From an uncultured Collinsella sp. (GTDB taxonomy: Bacteria; Actinomycetota; Coriobacteriia; Coriobacteriales; Coriobacteriaceae): 7,650 nt of DNA. Below are positions 6,293 to 7,650 of the stretch, piece after piece. The stretch spans positions 1-7,650 of the forward strand of contig CABRNM010000056.1 of NCBI GenBank assembly GCA_902472315.1, read 5' to 3'. Numbering within the stretch: the first letter of the stretch is position 1; the number at the start of each line of letters is the position of its first letter. Below the pieces are notes generated by a model, which was not told the DNA's origin, made no database searches, and saw only the letters and a program-made list of their open reading frames with translations. A program made the translations under genes and the position numbers.

Positions 6293-7597
6293 TTGAATAG
6301 CCAGCTGATCCAACAGGGCCGCGCCGCTTACCGCGCGGGTGATTTTTCCGCTGCAGCCCAGATGCTTGGGGCGGCAAAAACTCCCGATGAGATTATGGGC
6401 GAGGCCGATCACCTTCGTGGCAACGCCTTGATGCACCTGGGCATGTATGCCGAGGCCGCCGAGGCCTACGCCGCCGCCCTCAACGACGGCACCTACGGCA
6501 AGCGCGGCGCGCTGCTCACCAACCGCGGCAAGGCACTCGCCGCCGTGGGCGACTACACGACGGCCGCTCAGGCGTTCTCTGCTGCTACGCAGGATGCTTC
6601 CTATGCCACGCCGTTCAAGGCCTATCTGGGCCTGGGTAACGCGCTGTTCCAGTCGGGCGACTATGCCAACGCGGGTACTGCCTTCCGTCAGGCTGCCATC
6701 GACGGCGCCAATCCGGCTCCTGCCGCCGCACTCGGCGAGCTTGGCCGTTGCTTCATTAAGCTCGGCCGTCCGGCGGATGCCGTGGAGACCTACCGCACGG
6801 CTATCGACTTTGCCGGCCCCCGCGACGACACGCGTGCGCTCAACGCCGGCATGGGTCAAGCACTTTCTGCCGCCGGCCGCCCCTCCGACGCACTCGACGC
6901 CTTTAACGCCGCTACTGCCGATGGCATCTACCAGCTCACCTCCGAGCAGGCCGATGAGCTTGCCCGCGTGCACGATTCGCTTGCCGCGCTGTCTGCCCAG
7001 ACGGCTATGGCCACGGCTCCGGCGCCCGCGATGGACGCTCCTGCCGTCGATCCGCTCGATCCTACGGGCGCGACCGGTCAGTTTATGCCCGATCCCTCGG
7101 ACACCGGCTTCTTTACGCTGTCCGAGTCCGAGATGGTCCAGCAGGACCGTCAGGATCGTAAGCAGGCCAAGGTTCGTCGCCGCCATCGCCACACGGGTCT
7201 CAAAGTCTTCATCGTGCTGCTTCTGCTCATTTTGATCGCCGCGGGCGGTCTGGGCTTTGCCTACACGCGCGGCTTTGGCTTCCCGTCCCAGGAGTCTGTC
7301 GTTACCGATCTGTTCCAGGCTGCCGGCGACGGTGACACCGCAAAGGCCGAGTCTTGCCTGGCCTCGAGCCTGTCCGAGGACGCCAAGTCGATGATCATCT
7401 CCTCGATTCCGCAGGGTGCCAACGTGTCCGTCGAGGGCATGGATCAGTCCATGACCGAGACGACCGCTAAGGTGAAAGCATCGCTGTCCAAGGGCGGCGA
7501 GCAGGAGTACACCGTCAAATTCGTGCGCTCCGATAACCATATCGGCTGGGCCGTTTCCTCGCTCGATATGGATTTCTCGGCTGCTGACAACCAGTAG
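6293..7597 (+). CDS. TPR-repeat membrane protein with C-terminal outer domain
   Basis: A 434-residue protein of unknown specific role. Residues 1 to about 210 form about six tetratricopeptide repeats, visible as helix pairs with the G-x-Y/F...A pattern. Examples are AAYRAGDFSAAAQML (11-25), ALMHLGMYAEAAEAYAAAL (45-63), ALAAVGDYTTAAQAF (81-95), ALFQSGDYANAGTAF (117-131), CFIKLGRPADAVETY (153-167) and ALSAAGRPSDALDAF (190-204). TPR superhelices bind partner proteins. A Pro/Ala/Asp-rich linker (about 235-280) and a strongly basic patch with RRRHRH (295-300) lead into one membrane span (about 303-324). The last 100 residues form a small outer domain; its helix-then-strand flavour recalls DUF4878/NTF2-like lipoprotein domains, but this is only an impression. 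The topology places the TPRs in the cytosol. The TTG start is fixed by its ribosome site. Tandem stops TAG TGA end the gene. It is co-transcribed with the cyclophilin gene, suggesting that the two act on the same clients. Confidence 0.9.
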   Translation: MNSQLIQQGRAAYRAGDFSAAAQMLGAAKTPDEIMGEADHLRGNALMHLGMYAEAAEAYAAALNDGTYGKRGALLTNRGKALAAVGDYTTAAQAFSAATQDASYATPFKAYLGLGNALFQSGDYANAGTAFRQAAIDGANPAPAAALGELGRCFIKLGRPADAVETYRTAIDFAGPRDDTRALNAGMGQALSAAGRPSDALDAFNAATADGIYQLTSEQADELARVHDSLAALSAQTAMATAPAPAMDAPAVDPLDPTGATGQFMPDPSDTGFFTLSESEMVQQDRQDRKQAKVRRRHRHTGLKVFIVLLLLILIAAGGLGFAYTRGFGFPSQESVVTDLFQAAGDGDTAKAESCLASSLSEDAKSMIISSIPQGANVSVEGMDQSMTETTAKVKASLSKGGEQEYTVKFVRSDNHIGWAVSSLDMDFSAADNQ

Positions 7598-7624
7598 TGA
7601 CCTTATGGGATTTAGCTTTGCCCG

Positions 7625-7650
7625 AGATCGGAAGAGCGTCGTGTAGGGAA
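7625..7650 (+). other. Illumina TruSeq adapter read-through (not genomic)
   Basis: The final 26 bases begin AGATCGGAAGAGC and continue GTCGTGTAGGGAA. This is the standard TruSeq adapter sequence seen when a read passes through a short insert. The match runs without interruption to the last base. It is a library artefact left at the contig end and should be trimmed; the true sequence ends at about 7624. Confidence 0.97.

Noticed and set aside
6272..7540. A 422-codon open frame on the minus strand opposite the TPR gene
   Set aside because: Antisense to a well-supported TPR protein with a good ribosome site. The Gly/Arg/Leu-rich composition is what reversed TPR codons produce.
7605..7650. ATG at 7605 as the start of another gene
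   Set aside because: Only about seven codons precede the adapter, and no ribosome site is visible. A gene may well begin here in the genome, but the sequence cannot show it.

Overview
This window looks like one end of a draft contig from a GC-rich Gram-positive bacterium, most plausibly a gut actinobacterium of the class Coriobacteriia (Collinsella/Olsenella-like). The basis is strong G/C preference at third codon positions, GTG and TTG starts behind good Shine-Dalgarno sites, the protein sequences themselves, and housekeeping genes mixed with membrane-anchored zinc-ribbon and TPR proteins. The genus is an inference from sequence flavour, not a search result.

Layout. Bases 1-1307 (minus strand) hold an aromatic amino acid biosynthesis pair: a type I-beta DAHP synthase (aroF) followed 3 nt later by the start of prephenate dehydrogenase (tyrA), which runs off the left edge. 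The first and a late step of the shikimate/tyrosine route are therefore co-transcribed. The 202-nt divergent gap (1308-1509) carries the aroF leader, with a terminator-like hairpin and a possible 24-codon leader ORF, and on the plus strand a good promoter for tRNA-Arg(CCG) at 1510-1586. A rho-independent terminator follows the tRNA.

Bases 1662-4385 (plus) encode a large P-type cation ATPase of the CtpE-like type. It has a full set of catalytic motifs, ten likely membrane segments and an unusual, strongly basic C-terminal tail of about 100 residues. About 100 nt later comes a single-pass membrane protein with two N-terminal zinc ribbons (4489-5631). A new promoter (5670-5699) then drives a cytosolic cyclophilin-type peptidyl-prolyl isomerase (5739-6281). 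Eleven nt after it begins a TPR-repeat protein with one membrane span and a small outer domain (6293-7597), very probably in the same operon.

The last 26 bases (7625-7650) match Illumina TruSeq adapter read-through and are not genomic. Authentic sequence ends at about 7624.

No gap longer than 300 bases lacks a gene. I found no CRISPR array, mobile element, phage gene or defence locus. The window is mostly ordinary core genome. The points that merit a second look are the aroF leader, the basic tail and the TM4 glutamine of the ATPase, the cyclophilin-TPR pair, the zinc-ribbon membrane protein and the adapter tail.
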